Assembly (NCBI GenBank): GCA_018385415.1
Contig: JAHAZA010000024.1
Span: 1 to 46,816, forward strand
DNA from: Treponema sp.
Lineage (GTDB): Bacteria > Spirochaetota > Spirochaetia > Treponematales > Treponemataceae
DNA: 46,816 nt
Direction of reading: 5' to 3'
Shown here: positions 8,372 through 17,749 of the stretch, in pieces
Layout of the letters: every line of letters starts with the position of its first letter
Position numbering within the stretch: position 1 is the stretch's first letter
The notes under the pieces: generated by a model
The model's database searches: none
Seen by the model: only the letters and a program-made list of their open reading frames with translations
What the model was told of the DNA's origin: nothing
Program-made: the position numbers and the translations under genes

Positions 8372-9187
8372 CTATTTTCTTAAAGATCCAAATACTTTCT
8401 TAATACTATCAGATGCATATCCAAAAGGATTATCACGGATTTTTTCTTCCTCTTCTGCAATCTTTACAAAAAGCCCATCAAGAGCTTTTTCTGTTGCAAA
8501 TTGAGCAAGATCAACCTGAACAGCGGGGAATGGTTCTGACTGACCAGCAAGTCTTGCAACAGAATTAGGAATTGCACCATATTTATTATAGTTTGTAACA
8601 AGAGTAGACCATGCAGTTGAAGCAGACACACCAGCAACAAGTGGCTGATCAAGGGCCTTTGAAACTTTTGGTTTATAAAGACTTACAAGTTTATCATAGC
8701 ATTTGTCACGCAAATACTGTGTTGCAGCATCTCTTCTACCTGTAACAATTTTAACACCATCTGTTACAGTCATACCTTTAATCGATGAAGTAAAAATTGA
8801 AACAGTATCTTTTGCAGCACACTCTGCAGTTCTATTTAATCTTAACACTACATCGTTAGCAAGTGTCTGACCACCTGGTATTTGTGTCAAAATCTGAATA
8901 ATTGGATCAGCCTCTTTAGGAAGCATAATTTTAAGTGCAGCATTTTTATAATAAGCATCAGTTTTTGAAAGATTTCTAGATGCACTACTAATTCCTTCTA
9001 CAAGAGCATCTTTCATAGCTGAAATTGCATCTTCATTTGTAAAGGAATATGACTTACCAGAATAACCGCCAAGCATTCCATCAGCAAAATCTGACAAAGT
9101 TGAAAGACACGAAGTAAATAGAATTAAAGAGCTGAAAATAGAAACAGTTAAAAAAATAGATATTAATTTAATATAATTTTTCTTCAT
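8372..9187 (-). CDS. DUF4197-like lipoprotein
   Basis: Secreted lipoprotein of 271 aa. The ATG at 9187 gives a signal peptide ending in the lipobox LFTSC. An in-frame TTG at 9223 is rejected because that triplet is the first half of the predicted -35 box. The remainder, mainly helical (Lys-Asp-Ala rich segments, TDAYYKNAALKIMLP, then DQPLVAGVSASTAW), resembles DUF4197 proteins found in many Gram-negative envelopes. No function is known for the family and no catalytic motif is visible. It is a stand-alone gene between the terminator shared with the GH3 gene and lptD; its promoter starts just beyond the lptD stop codon. Confidence 0.75.
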   Translation of the reverse strand: MKKNYIKLISIFLTVSIFSSLILFTSCLSTLSDFADGMLGGYSGKSYSFTNEDAISAMKDALVEGISSASRNLSKTDAYYKNAALKIMLPKEADPIIQILTQIPGGQTLANDVVLRLNRTAECAAKDTVSIFTSSIKGMTVTDGVKIVTGRRDAATQYLRDKCYDKLVSLYKPKVSKALDQPLVAGVSASTAWSTLVTNYNKYGAIPNSVARLAGQSEPFPAVQVDLAQFATEKALDGLFVKIAEEEEKIRDNPFGYASDSIKKVFGSLRK

Positions 9188-9194
9188 GACTAAT

Positions 9195-9223
9195 ATAATA
9201 ATCTTTAATATTTTCTTTGACAA
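9195..9223 (-). promoter_or_regulatory. promoter of the DUF4197-like gene, predicted leaderless
   Basis: Minus strand: TTGTCA (9218-9223), a 17-nt spacer, TATTAT (9195-9200), then seven bases to the ATG at 9187. Both hexamers match consensus at five of six positions. The expected transcription start falls on the ATG, and there is no Shine-Dalgarno. Confidence 0.6.
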
Positions 9224-9259
9224 CGAAATAATAAAAAATATATCATTTAATTGAGAGCC

Positions 9260-12200
9260 TTACTTAAGCTGCCATTTTCCATATTCATCAAGAACTTCTG
9301 CTTTAATACTTTCCATTGGACGCCATACTACAGAAATAGAAAAGTATGGACTGAAATCATAGTATTTTGATCCGTCATTCTGAGTAACAAGTCTTGGTTC
9401 AATTTTAAAGTCTGCTCTAAAATCCCAGTCATGGAGATCATGACTCAAAGTAAAGTTAAGGGATTTTAATTTAAAACCGCTGGATTTTCTTAATGATTCG
9501 TCATCAAATCTAAAGGAATTAAACAGATCAACGAATATATTTTCCTCACCAGGAATTCGGCCAGGATTTCCTAATCCACTTTGAACATATCTATACAATA
9601 CATCATTTCTTGATGTTGCACTAAATGAGAAATCAAGAAAATTATTGATTTTGAATTTTAGGCCAGGACTAAAAATAAAATAGGAATTAGTAGGACGAAT
9701 AAAATCAATAACAAGACTTGTTGATAAAGTTGGGGCAATAGTAACCTTGTCAGATGCAAACTTAAATGCAGTGGTAGATGGTAAAGTATAAGCAAGACTT
9801 GCACTATAAGGAACAAAAGCTTCCTGGTTAGTAGAAACCCATCCCTCATCTGTCCTAAAATCATAAGTGGCAGAATGTTTCATTGTATATGCAAGCTGAA
9901 GACCTGAATAAGAAAGTGATAGTTTTAATGCGTCAGGACGATTTTCTTCTGTATCGTAATTAAATGATTGAGATAAATTAACCTTGTTATTAAAGAGCGA
10001 AACAGTTAGACCTTCTCTTATCTGATCCTTAACCCATGACTTATCAGTAATACTTTTCTGACGGATTCCAGCTTCTCCTGTTAATGTAACATATGGAAAT
10101 CCTAGTTTAAGAGTACCATAATATTTTGCAAGCTGTGGAGGTAATGTTGAACTGAGTATAAGGCTTTGACTAAAATCTCCATCAAGTTCAACTGCACTTA
10201 ATGTTAAATCAAGGGAATGTGTTGTTATGGAATCTGGATCAGAAAAATCAACTGTTAATCTTTCCCATTCAGGATTATCTGCATCCCCTATAAATTTTGT
10301 TCTGAAAAACTTAATCGATGTATTATATGACAACCCTGTATTTTTCAAAACAGGATTATAAATAAAAGGCTTTATTGAAACTGTATTTGAATTGACAATT
10401 TCAAATGATGAAGCAGTATAGTCAGACTGTTTAATTGATTTAATATTAGCAGCATCATAACCACCAAAAGTCTGATCTTCAAGCAAATATGGATGAACCT
10501 GATATGAAGGTCTAAAAGCCACAGAGTTATTCATTGATAAGAAATTATTCTTCCAGGACAAGCTGTCAGTAAAATTAACAGGAACTTTTAAGTATAAATA
10601 AGATGATTGAACTCTATCCCACTTAAAATCTGCACCAGTATCAAGCCCAGTTGGTGAATAAGTCAACTGTGTTCCAAAATCAGGCTGAATTGAATATTTT
10701 AAATTGAACGAAAAATCTTTCTGAGAGCTTTGAGAAACTGAAGGTTTTAAAAATTCAATATTTCCAAGTCCGTCACGTTCAAAATCAAAACCACTATCAG
10801 AACTTACATTTTTTTCCGATGTTTCTGTTGAAGTGTTTTTTACAGGAATTGCAATTTCCTCTGGAGCAATTAGAGAAACTGGGAATTCAATATTGCTTTT
10901 AGCTTTCGTTTTCTTTTCAATGTCAGTAGAAAAAATTGTTCCTGAAATCGAAGCATTAAGTTTGATTGGAGTAATCTGTGATGGATAAAAAAACTTTCTG
11001 TCAGGTTTGTCAGTTCCAGCATAAGGAGTATTGTCTTTATAAGTTTTTGCCGCAAAAGCAATTGAAGAATTGAAGCTCGAAATAGTTGCAGAATCAATAT
11101 ATGGTTTTATTGAATCAGGCAATTTAATTGTGTAATTTCCTGAAAGATCCCATGTGAATGAAGTAATTTCTGAAGCATCTCTTTTTTGTGTTTCTGTAGT
11201 TGTTGTATTTTCGGCAACAGGATTATTTAATAGATAAGAAAACCAGTCCATTGTTTCACTACGATCACCAAAATCGTAATTGAAATATGGATCAGAATAA
11301 ATCGGCATATTGAGAGTTAATGAAAACGGTTCATTGATTCCGATCTTAAAGCCGGCTTTATACCTGAAAGGTAATTTGGCTCCCATAAAGTCAGATGTTT
11401 CGTAATCCCGTTGTCCATTTGCATTGAAAGGTAAATATACATTTGGATATGAAGTTGTATATATCGTATTTCCAAATCCAAGATATACATTACCTTCCAG
11501 CACACTGAAAAACTTATTAGGCTTGAATACACCATCAAGACCAACTCCGAATCCAAGATTTGAATACCAGTCAGCCATCAGCTTTAAATAGTTAGAAGTA
11601 TCTCCAGTATAAACCGTATCAAGGTTATGAAGTACAATTCCTTCAAGCTTCTGATCCATCAACTTTGTTGGTTTTATGAAGTTAAAATATTTTGCAACAT
11701 CATCTGAATCAGAACTACTGCTTAACGAATTATTAGTCGGTTCAAGAGGTTTACGTCCATATAAATACGTAGTTGTCTGAACATAAAAACCTGCACGATT
11801 TCTATAACCAAAAACAGGATTAAATACAAGTTCATCTTTTGGATAATAAAATGCAGGAAGATAAAATACAGGAATATTATCAAGAAACAAAACTGCATTC
11901 AAGAATGCAAATTCATTACCTGGCAAAAGCCATATGCGGGAAGCACGTATTTTCCAGTGAGGATTTATATCATCACAAAATGTTAATTCACCCTTTTTAA
12001 ATGCAACAGTACCGGAATGATTTCTTGCAAAAACATCAGAGGCAACAACAAGTGTAGAACCTGTGGGCATATTTAATGTATTGGTATCTGCCTGAACAAT
12101 TCGGCCATCATCAAATATTCCTTCGAGAGTTGACGTATTAAAAAGGACTGTTGCCGCACTTATATTTGAGACAGATCCACTTTTATCAGTCTGTTCCAGT

Positions 12201-12511
12201 TCAACATTACCTGCAGCATAAAGCATTTCGTGTTTTCTACTGTATGTAATTTCGTCTGCACTGATAATTGTTTTTGAAACACCTTTTACAACTGAAATCT
12301 GTACATTTCCTTCAAAAAGAATCTGATCATCCTGACCGTCTTTGCCTTTTACGTTACTAGACTTTAAGGCGTTAAGAATAGTAATGACAGTTTTTTCCTC
12401 ATTTTCCTGGGCAATAAGATTTGAACAGACAAAAAAGAGACTGAGAATACAGATGAGGATTCTCAATCCCATTCGAGGAACTTTATTTTTTCCGTTCAAA
12501 TCAAAAATCAT
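9260..12511 (-). CDS. lptD: LptD/OstA-like outer membrane assembly protein
   Basis: Large predicted outer-membrane beta-barrel of 1083 aa. The signal peptide ends near SNLIAQ; an internal ATG at 12472 (Met14) would give a shorter n-region and is an equally good start. Residues ~60-190 form the OstA/LptA-like beta-jellyroll (FEGNVQIS, ISADEITYSRKHEMLYAAGNVEL), and a long Ser/Thr/aromatic-rich region forms the barrel. It starts 8 nt after the uvrA stop; the same pair exists in T. pallidum as I recall it (TP0514-TP0515). In other bacteria LptD inserts lipopolysaccharide into the outer membrane. Treponemes lack classical LPS, so the cargo here is uncertain and may be another glycolipid. Confidence 0.85.
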   Translation of the reverse strand: MIFDLNGKNKVPRMGLRILICILSLFFVCSNLIAQENEEKTVITILNALKSSNVKGKDGQDDQILFEGNVQISVVKGVSKTIISADEITYSRKHEMLYAAGNVELEQTDKSGSVSNISAATVLFNTSTLEGIFDDGRIVQADTNTLNMPTGSTLVVASDVFARNHSGTVAFKKGELTFCDDINPHWKIRASRIWLLPGNEFAFLNAVLFLDNIPVFYLPAFYYPKDELVFNPVFGYRNRAGFYVQTTTYLYGRKPLEPTNNSLSSSSDSDDVAKYFNFIKPTKLMDQKLEGIVLHNLDTVYTGDTSNYLKLMADWYSNLGFGVGLDGVFKPNKFFSVLEGNVYLGFGNTIYTTSYPNVYLPFNANGQRDYETSDFMGAKLPFRYKAGFKIGINEPFSLTLNMPIYSDPYFNYDFGDRSETMDWFSYLLNNPVAENTTTTETQKRDASEITSFTWDLSGNYTIKLPDSIKPYIDSATISSFNSSIAFAAKTYKDNTPYAGTDKPDRKFFYPSQITPIKLNASISGTIFSTDIEKKTKAKSNIEFPVSLIAPEEIAIPVKNTSTETSEKNVSSDSGFDFERDGLGNIEFLKPSVSQSSQKDFSFNLKYSIQPDFGTQLTYSPTGLDTGADFKWDRVQSSYLYLKVPVNFTDSLSWKNNFLSMNNSVAFRPSYQVHPYLLEDQTFGGYDAANIKSIKQSDYTASSFEIVNSNTVSIKPFIYNPVLKNTGLSYNTSIKFFRTKFIGDADNPEWERLTVDFSDPDSITTHSLDLTLSAVELDGDFSQSLILSSTLPPQLAKYYGTLKLGFPYVTLTGEAGIRQKSITDKSWVKDQIREGLTVSLFNNKVNLSQSFNYDTEENRPDALKLSLSYSGLQLAYTMKHSATYDFRTDEGWVSTNQEAFVPYSASLAYTLPSTTAFKFASDKVTIAPTLSTSLVIDFIRPTNSYFIFSPGLKFKINNFLDFSFSATSRNDVLYRYVQSGLGNPGRIPGEENIFVDLFNSFRFDDESLRKSSGFKLKSLNFTLSHDLHDWDFRADFKIEPRLVTQNDGSKYYDFSPYFSISVVWRPMESIKAEVLDEYGKWQLK

Positions 12512-12519
12512 AAAATTTA

Positions 12520-15378
12520 TTAAGCTTTTTTGAGCATGTCTTTTATAAACTGACCAGTGAAACTTTCAGGAACTTCTGCGACTTCTTCAGGTGTTCCTGT
12601 TGCAACAATTGTTCCACCCCTGAAGCCACCTTCAGGACCAAGGTCAATAAGATAGTCAGACTGACAGATTACATCAAGGTTATGTTCAATCATCAATACG
12701 GTGTTTCCCTGATCTACAAGCCGCTGCAGAACTCCCATAAGCTGCTTAACATCAGCAAAGTGAAGACCAGTTGTAGGTTCATCAAGAATGTAAAGTGTCT
12801 TTCCAGTTGAAGTTCTTGCAAGTTCGTTTGCAAGTTTTACACGCTGAGCTTCCCCACCAGAGAGAGTCAAGGCAGACTGACCAAGCTGAATGTATCCAAG
12901 ACCTACAGATTTAAGCATTTCAAGTTTTCTTGAAATATGAGGAATATGGGCAAAGAAATTACATGCTTCTTCAATTGTCATATTGAGAACGTCTGTAATA
13001 TTTTTTCCTTTATACATGACCTCAAGTGTTTCTTTGTTAAAGCGCTTTCCGTTACATACATCACACTGGATAAATACATCAGGGAGGAAATTCATTTCGA
13101 TTGTAATAGTTCCAGCACCCTGACAGTTTTCACAGCGGCCACCTTTTACGTTAAAGCTGAATCTTCCTTTTAAATAGCCTTTTGCTTTTGCTTCTGGCAT
13201 TGATGCAAAAAGGTCACGGATTTCATCAAACACGCCTACATAAGTTGCAGGGTTACTGCGAGGAGTTCTTCCGATTGGGCTCTGGTCGATGTTGATTACC
13301 TTATCAATATTTTCAAGGCCTTCAATTTTTTTGAATGCACCTGTTTCATAATTTGTTCTCATCAGTTTGTTGCTTACAGCAGGATAAAGAACGTCACTTA
13401 ACAAAGTTGACTTTCCAGAACCAGAAACACCTGTAATACAAGTCATCGCTCCAAGCGGAATTTCTATGCTGATATTTTTTAAGTTGTGTTCAGACACACC
13501 AGAAAGCTTAAGGAATTTTCCATTCCCCTTTCTGCGTTCTTTCGGAATGTCCATTTTTATCTTACCGGCAAGGTACTGACCCGTAACACTGTCTTTTACC
13601 TTCATTACCTGCTCTGGAGTACCAGATGCAACAACGGCACCACCATGGACACCAGCCCCAGGGCCGATATCTACGATCCAGTCAGCAGTACGAAGTGTCT
13701 GTTCATCGTGTTCAACAACAATCACGGAATTTTTTAAATCACGGAGATAAGTCAGAGTATCAATGAGTCGCTGGTTATCTCTCTGATGAAGACCAATTGA
13801 AGGTTCATCAAGAATGTACATAACCCCTGTCAAAGCAGAACCGATCTGAGTTGCAAGACGGATACGCTGAGCTTCACCGCCAGAAAGAGTTCCAGCACTT
13901 CGTTCAAGTGTAAGATAATCAAGACCTACATTCTTCAAAAAGTTGAGGCGGGAATTAATTTCTTTTAAAATCTGACTTGCAATCTCTGTCTGTGTCTTTG
14001 TAAATTTTGTCTTTTCAAAAAATTCAATTGATTCAGAAACGCTTAGTTCACAAAGTTCCATGATATTTTTTTTGCCTACAGTTACACCTAAAGCTTCTGG
14101 ACGAAGTTTTTTTCCATGACAGCAGGAACATTCTTTATGAGCCATGTATTTTTCAAGATTCTGTTTCATACTGTCGCCCCAGGCTTCAACATAACGGCGA
14201 TTCATGTCATTGATGATTCCAGGGAATGGTTCAAAATATTCAGACATTCCAGAACCTGACTGCTTGTAATAAATCCAGTGAAGAGGCTTATCACTTCCGT
14301 AAAGGATTACCTCCTGCTGTTTTTTTGTAAGATCTTCAAATGGTGTATCAAGACTGAATTTATATTCTTCTGCCAGAGCTTTAAATCTTGTTGTATTCCA
14401 GGCAGAGGTTGGATTATAAGGAAGGATTCCGTGTTCGTTATAAGATTTGGATTTATCTGGAATCATAAGATCAACATCAAATTCCATTTTCTCCCCAAGA
14501 CCAGTACATTCCGGGCAGGCACCAAATGGATTGTTGAAAGAAAAAAGTCTAGGCTGAAGCTCTGGAATTGAAATCCCACAGTCAGGACATGCATTTTTCT
14601 GACTGAACATCACTTCTTCTTCTGAGTGACCCTCGCCTACATCAATGCGTTTTACTACAGTAATAAGACCATTTGCACTGTTAAGAGCAGTTTCTACAGA
14701 ATCAGCAAGGCGTTTTCTGATGTCGTCTTTTAAAACGATGCGGTCGATTACAAGTTCGATTGTATGTTTTTTCTGCTTATCAAGTTTTACAGTTTCTTCA
14801 AGGTCTGCCATAACGCCGTCAATTCTGGCACGGGCAAAACCGCTTTTTTTTGCATCTTCAAAAATTTTCTGATGCTCACCTTTTTTTCCGCGGATTACAG
14901 GAGCAAGAATCTGGATTTTTGTTCCTTTGTCCCAGGCCATAATTGAATCGATGATCTGGTCAACAGACTGTTCATGGATTTCGTGGCCACAGTTCGGGCA
15001 GTGGGCAGTTCCTGTACGGGCAAATAGAAGACGGTAATAATCGTAGATTTCTGTAACAGTCCCTACTGTTGAACGTGGATTTTTATGGGTAGTTTTCTGT
15101 TCGATGGAAATTGCAGGAGAAAGACCTTCGATAAGATCAACGTCAGGTTTATCCATTGTTCCAAGGAACTGACGAGCGTAGGAGGAAAGACTTTCTACAT
15201 AGCGGCGCTGACCTTCTGCAAACAAAGTATCAAAAGCAAAACTGGACTTTCCCGATCCAGAAAGACCAGATACTACAACCAGCTTATTACGAGGAATATC
15301 GATATCAATATTTTTAAGATTGTGTTCACGGGCACCGCGGACACTGATTTTTTCGCCATCAACAGGATTAATATTCAT
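12520..15378 (-). CDS. uvrA: excinuclease ABC subunit A
   Basis: DNA-damage recognition ATPase of nucleotide excision repair, 952 aa, the usual length. It has two ABC modules, each with its Walker A (GLSGSGKSS near 38 and GVSGSGKST in the second half) and LSGGEAQR signatures, plus zinc-finger cysteines (CPNCG near 120, CPDCG, CPECTGLG, and CENCQGAG/CDVCNGKR in the second module). The ending FDEPTTGLH-type motif is ILDEPTTGLH. It is followed after 8 nt by lptD and may be co-transcribed with it. It has its own strong promoter with a one- or two-base leader. Confidence 0.98.
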   Translation of the reverse strand: MNINPVDGEKISVRGAREHNLKNIDIDIPRNKLVVVSGLSGSGKSSFAFDTLFAEGQRRYVESLSSYARQFLGTMDKPDVDLIEGLSPAISIEQKTTHKNPRSTVGTVTEIYDYYRLLFARTGTAHCPNCGHEIHEQSVDQIIDSIMAWDKGTKIQILAPVIRGKKGEHQKIFEDAKKSGFARARIDGVMADLEETVKLDKQKKHTIELVIDRIVLKDDIRKRLADSVETALNSANGLITVVKRIDVGEGHSEEEVMFSQKNACPDCGISIPELQPRLFSFNNPFGACPECTGLGEKMEFDVDLMIPDKSKSYNEHGILPYNPTSAWNTTRFKALAEEYKFSLDTPFEDLTKKQQEVILYGSDKPLHWIYYKQSGSGMSEYFEPFPGIINDMNRRYVEAWGDSMKQNLEKYMAHKECSCCHGKKLRPEALGVTVGKKNIMELCELSVSESIEFFEKTKFTKTQTEIASQILKEINSRLNFLKNVGLDYLTLERSAGTLSGGEAQRIRLATQIGSALTGVMYILDEPSIGLHQRDNQRLIDTLTYLRDLKNSVIVVEHDEQTLRTADWIVDIGPGAGVHGGAVVASGTPEQVMKVKDSVTGQYLAGKIKMDIPKERRKGNGKFLKLSGVSEHNLKNISIEIPLGAMTCITGVSGSGKSTLLSDVLYPAVSNKLMRTNYETGAFKKIEGLENIDKVINIDQSPIGRTPRSNPATYVGVFDEIRDLFASMPEAKAKGYLKGRFSFNVKGGRCENCQGAGTITIEMNFLPDVFIQCDVCNGKRFNKETLEVMYKGKNITDVLNMTIEEACNFFAHIPHISRKLEMLKSVGLGYIQLGQSALTLSGGEAQRVKLANELARTSTGKTLYILDEPTTGLHFADVKQLMGVLQRLVDQGNTVLMIEHNLDVICQSDYLIDLGPEGGFRGGTIVATGTPEEVAEVPESFTGQFIKDMLKKA

Positions 15379-15386
15379 AGTATGTA

Positions 15387-15415
15387 ATTATAGTAAATTT
15401 TTTGAGCTAATACAA
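15387..15415 (-). promoter_or_regulatory. uvrA promoter, nearly leaderless
   Basis: Minus strand: TTGTAT (15410-15415), a 17-nt spacer, TATAAT (15387-15392), then eight bases to the ATG. The predicted start is one or two bases upstream of the ATG. I see no LexA-like palindrome around it. Confidence 0.65.
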
Positions 15416-15528
15416 TGAACTTTCTTTCTATGTTGAAGCTTATCTGCTTTCCATTTCTCTGTGTCTTTTGCCATTTCCATCGAATTAAATTTTTAACTTT
15501 CTGGTTATTCTGTTGCGATTATCATTAC

Positions 15529-16884
15529 TCAACGGGTCAAATCCTTTACCCACTTATATTTTTTAAAATGTATAAGCATCCAAGGAATCTTACCCACTTC
15601 ATCTATACAAGTACATGCATAGACAATGATTACAGGCCAATGAAAAATGAATGTTCCAAGAAATGCCAGAGGAATTGCAAGTCCCCACATACAGGCTGCC
15701 AGGCTGTAAACATCAAACATAGTGTCTCCGCCACAGTCAAAAATTCCGTTTATGACAATTCCATTTACACACCGTCCAAACATGTAAACACTTGTTACCA
15801 GCATCATCTGAACAAGATACTTGTTTGCCGCATCAGTCAATTTAACAAAATGAGAAACAACAGGAGTCAAAGCAAGCATTAGGACTGTAATTATTGCACC
15901 ACACCAAAAACTAATAATAAGAAGTCTCTGTCCATAAAGTTTTCCTTTATCAAGATTTCCTGCCCCAAGTTCATTTCCAATCATGATTCCTGCAGCAGTA
16001 GAAATTCCGTTACAAAAACAGCATAAAAGTTCACGAACTACTGCAGTTACTGAATTAGCAGCAGTTGCATCAGTGCCCAGATGCCCCATAAATGCACTGT
16101 AAGAAGTAAATCCAATTCCCCAGAAAAGACCAGCCCCTAAAAGCGGCCACAAGCATTTCAAAAAATCGCCAAATAATAGCCTGTCATATACGAAAGTATA
16201 TTTTATCTGAGGATGAATGTAACTTTTTTTATAGGAAATTCCAACTACCCACACTACTTCAACTATGCGAGAAATCAAAGTAGCAACGGCAGCACCTTCT
16301 GCTTCCATTTTTGGAATTCCGAAAAGCCCGAAAATGAAAACAGCATTCATAATAATATTGATTAACACTGTACAAGAACTGATTGTGGCAGTACGGCCAG
16401 GATGATCAGAAACCTTCATCATTGTAAGATAACACTGAGAAATTCCTGTTATAAGATATGACCAGCCTGCAATTTTCAGATATTTTGCACCGATGTCTAT
16501 AAGTACTTTTTCATTTGTAAAAATCATCATCAGGTACTGCGGAAAAATCAGACAGCCGATGAAAAATAAAACAGAGATTCCAACGCTTAATTTTAAAGAA
16601 ATATGAAACAGCTTATTAAGAGCTATTCTATCCTGTTTTCCCCAGTATTGAGCACCAAGAATTGATTCTGCCATAGTAATGGAAAAAATGAACATATTCT
16701 GTACAAACTGAATCTGAGTTGCCAGAGAAACAGCTGACATGGCATTCTGTTCAATATGCCCCAGCATCAAAGCATCTGCTGCGGCAACAGACGCAAGCAT
16801 CAAGCTTTGAAAAGCTACTGGAAGAGCAATATGAAACAGTTTATTAAAAAAATCTTTATCAGTTCGAATATCTATTTTAGTCAT
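15529..16884 (-). CDS. MATE family multidrug/toxin exporter
   Basis: Polytopic inner-membrane protein of 451 aa with about twelve hydrophobic helices in two repeated halves. Typical MATE features are visible: an N-terminal FxIALPVAFQSL helix, ADALMLGHI, and in the second half GISTAAGIMIGNELGAGN. The family exports cationic drugs, metabolites or, in some clusters, peptides, in exchange for Na+ or H+. It begins 27 nt downstream of a small PqqD-like ORF on the same strand and could be co-transcribed with it. No clear Shine-Dalgarno precedes it. The substrate cannot be inferred. The 113 nt between its stop codon and the uvrA promoter hold no supported gene. Confidence 0.92.
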   Translation of the reverse strand: MTKIDIRTDKDFFNKLFHIALPVAFQSLMLASVAAADALMLGHIEQNAMSAVSLATQIQFVQNMFIFSITMAESILGAQYWGKQDRIALNKLFHISLKLSVGISVLFFIGCLIFPQYLMMIFTNEKVLIDIGAKYLKIAGWSYLITGISQCYLTMMKVSDHPGRTATISSCTVLINIIMNAVFIFGLFGIPKMEAEGAAVATLISRIVEVVWVVGISYKKSYIHPQIKYTFVYDRLLFGDFLKCLWPLLGAGLFWGIGFTSYSAFMGHLGTDATAANSVTAVVRELLCCFCNGISTAAGIMIGNELGAGNLDKGKLYGQRLLIISFWCGAIITVLMLALTPVVSHFVKLTDAANKYLVQMMLVTSVYMFGRCVNGIVINGIFDCGGDTMFDVYSLAACMWGLAIPLAFLGTFIFHWPVIIVYACTCIDEVGKIPWMLIHFKKYKWVKDLTR

Positions 16885-16911
16885 AATTATATAATTACAA
16901 AAAATCCATTT

Positions 16912-17109
16912 TTATTCTACCGAAACAACAAAAGAGTTGTCATAGAGACTTTTCATATATAATGAAATACGCGGATACAAAGGCTCAGTTTCGTCCCCGA
17001 ACTTTTTTTTAAGCAGGTCAGCAATTTCCTTTACCGACCTTTTTCCATCAATCTGCTGCTTCTTAGGAGTTGCACCAAGAATATAACCAGTTTTCAAGTC
17101 CTGGGACAT
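16912..17109 (-). CDS. small PqqD-like (RiPP recognition element-like) protein
   Basis: Short ORF of 65 aa. Its C-terminal half (IDGKRSVKEIADLLKKKFGD, then ISLYMKSLYDNSFVV) resembles the helical part of PqqD-type winged-helix domains (dG-rtv-eIa-L...fL..L...glv). The normal N-terminal beta-strands are short or missing. The frame stays open upstream to 17242 without an ATG, GTG or TTG, so the ATG at 17109 is the only normal start; AGGTG sits close to it, after GGGG. It could be a truncated remnant. The only neighbour on the same strand is the MATE exporter; no radical-SAM or other RiPP enzyme is visible. The gene is probable, its function tentative. Confidence 0.5.
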   Translation of the reverse strand: MSQDLKTGYILGATPKKQQIDGKRSVKEIADLLKKKFGDETEPLYPRISLYMKSLYDNSFVVSVE

Positions 17110-17228
17110 ATCACCTGCCCCATCGGCAAAAAGATAAGATGAAATTTTAAAGCCACAGATTATTCTATCATAAAAAGTTTTGAAAAAAAAGGAATTGTAA
17201 CACTTCCCTTTTAGTATTATTTTTCTCG

Positions 17229-17237
17229 TGATATAAT
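17229..17237 (+). promoter_or_regulatory. extended -10 promoter for cdd, predicted leaderless
   Basis: TGATATAAT is followed by six bases (AACACT) and the ATG at 17244. There is no ribosome binding site and no good -35 box. Confidence 0.55.
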
Positions 17238-17243
17238 AACACT

Positions 17244-17669
17244 ATGATTACAAATGAATTAAAAATCCAACTCTTTGATAAAGCAAAAACAATGCTTAAT
17301 TTTTCATATGCTCCATATTCCCACTTTCATGTAGGAGCAGCACTTCTTACAAAAAATGGAAAGATTTATACAGGCTGTAATATTGAAAATGCAGCTTATG
17401 GACCTTCAAACTGTGCAGAACGAACAGCATTTTTTAAAGCTGTAAGTGAAGGTATTTTAAAATTTGATGCAATTATGGTTGTAGGCGGTCCTAACGGTAA
17501 AATAAAGGATTACTGTCCTCCATGCGGAGTCTGCCGCCAGGTGATGATGGAATTCTGTAATCCTGATGAGTTTAAAATTTTCCTTGCAAAATCAAAAGAT
17601 GATATTGTGGAATATACATTAAAGGAACTTCTTCCTCTTGGATTTGGTAACGCAGATTTGAATAAATAA
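17244..17669 (+). CDS. cdd: cytidine deaminase
   Basis: Homotetrameric-type cytidine deaminase of 141 aa that converts cytidine and deoxycytidine to uridine and deoxyuridine in pyrimidine salvage. The zinc site is complete: Cys57 and catalytic Glu59 in CAERT, and Cys94/Cys97 in PCGVCRQ. The substrate motif TGCNIENAAYG is at 43-53. It lies 80 nt upstream of the TGS-uridine kinase gene on the same strand, which fits a shared role in uridine/cytidine salvage, although that gene has its own promoter. Confidence 0.97.
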   Translation: MITNELKIQLFDKAKTMLNFSYAPYSHFHVGAALLTKNGKIYTGCNIENAAYGPSNCAERTAFFKAVSEGILKFDAIMVVGGPNGKIKDYCPPCGVCRQVMMEFCNPDEFKIFLAKSKDDIVEYTLKELLPLGFGNADLNK

Positions 17670-17714
17670 TCACCATCAACTCACAATCAATATTTCTATT
17701 CCTTACAATTAATT

Positions 17715-17743
17715 TTTGCATTCTATAATATCCATGCTATAAT
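17715..17743 (+). promoter_or_regulatory. extended -10 promoter of the uridine kinase gene, predicted leaderless
   Basis: TGCTATAAT (-10 hexamer 17738-17743) is followed by six bases and the ATG at 17750. A weak -35 (TTTGCA at 17715-17720 with a 17-nt spacer, or TTGCAT with 16) is present. A second TATAAT at 17724-17729 lies 14 nt upstream and could give an alternative start. Confidence 0.55.
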
Positions 17744-17749
17744 TGAAAT

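Noticed and set aside
15416..15528. 30-codon minus-strand ORF (MEMAKDTEKWK...) between the MATE gene and uvrA
   Set aside because: Too short, overlaps the uvrA promoter and has no supporting signal.
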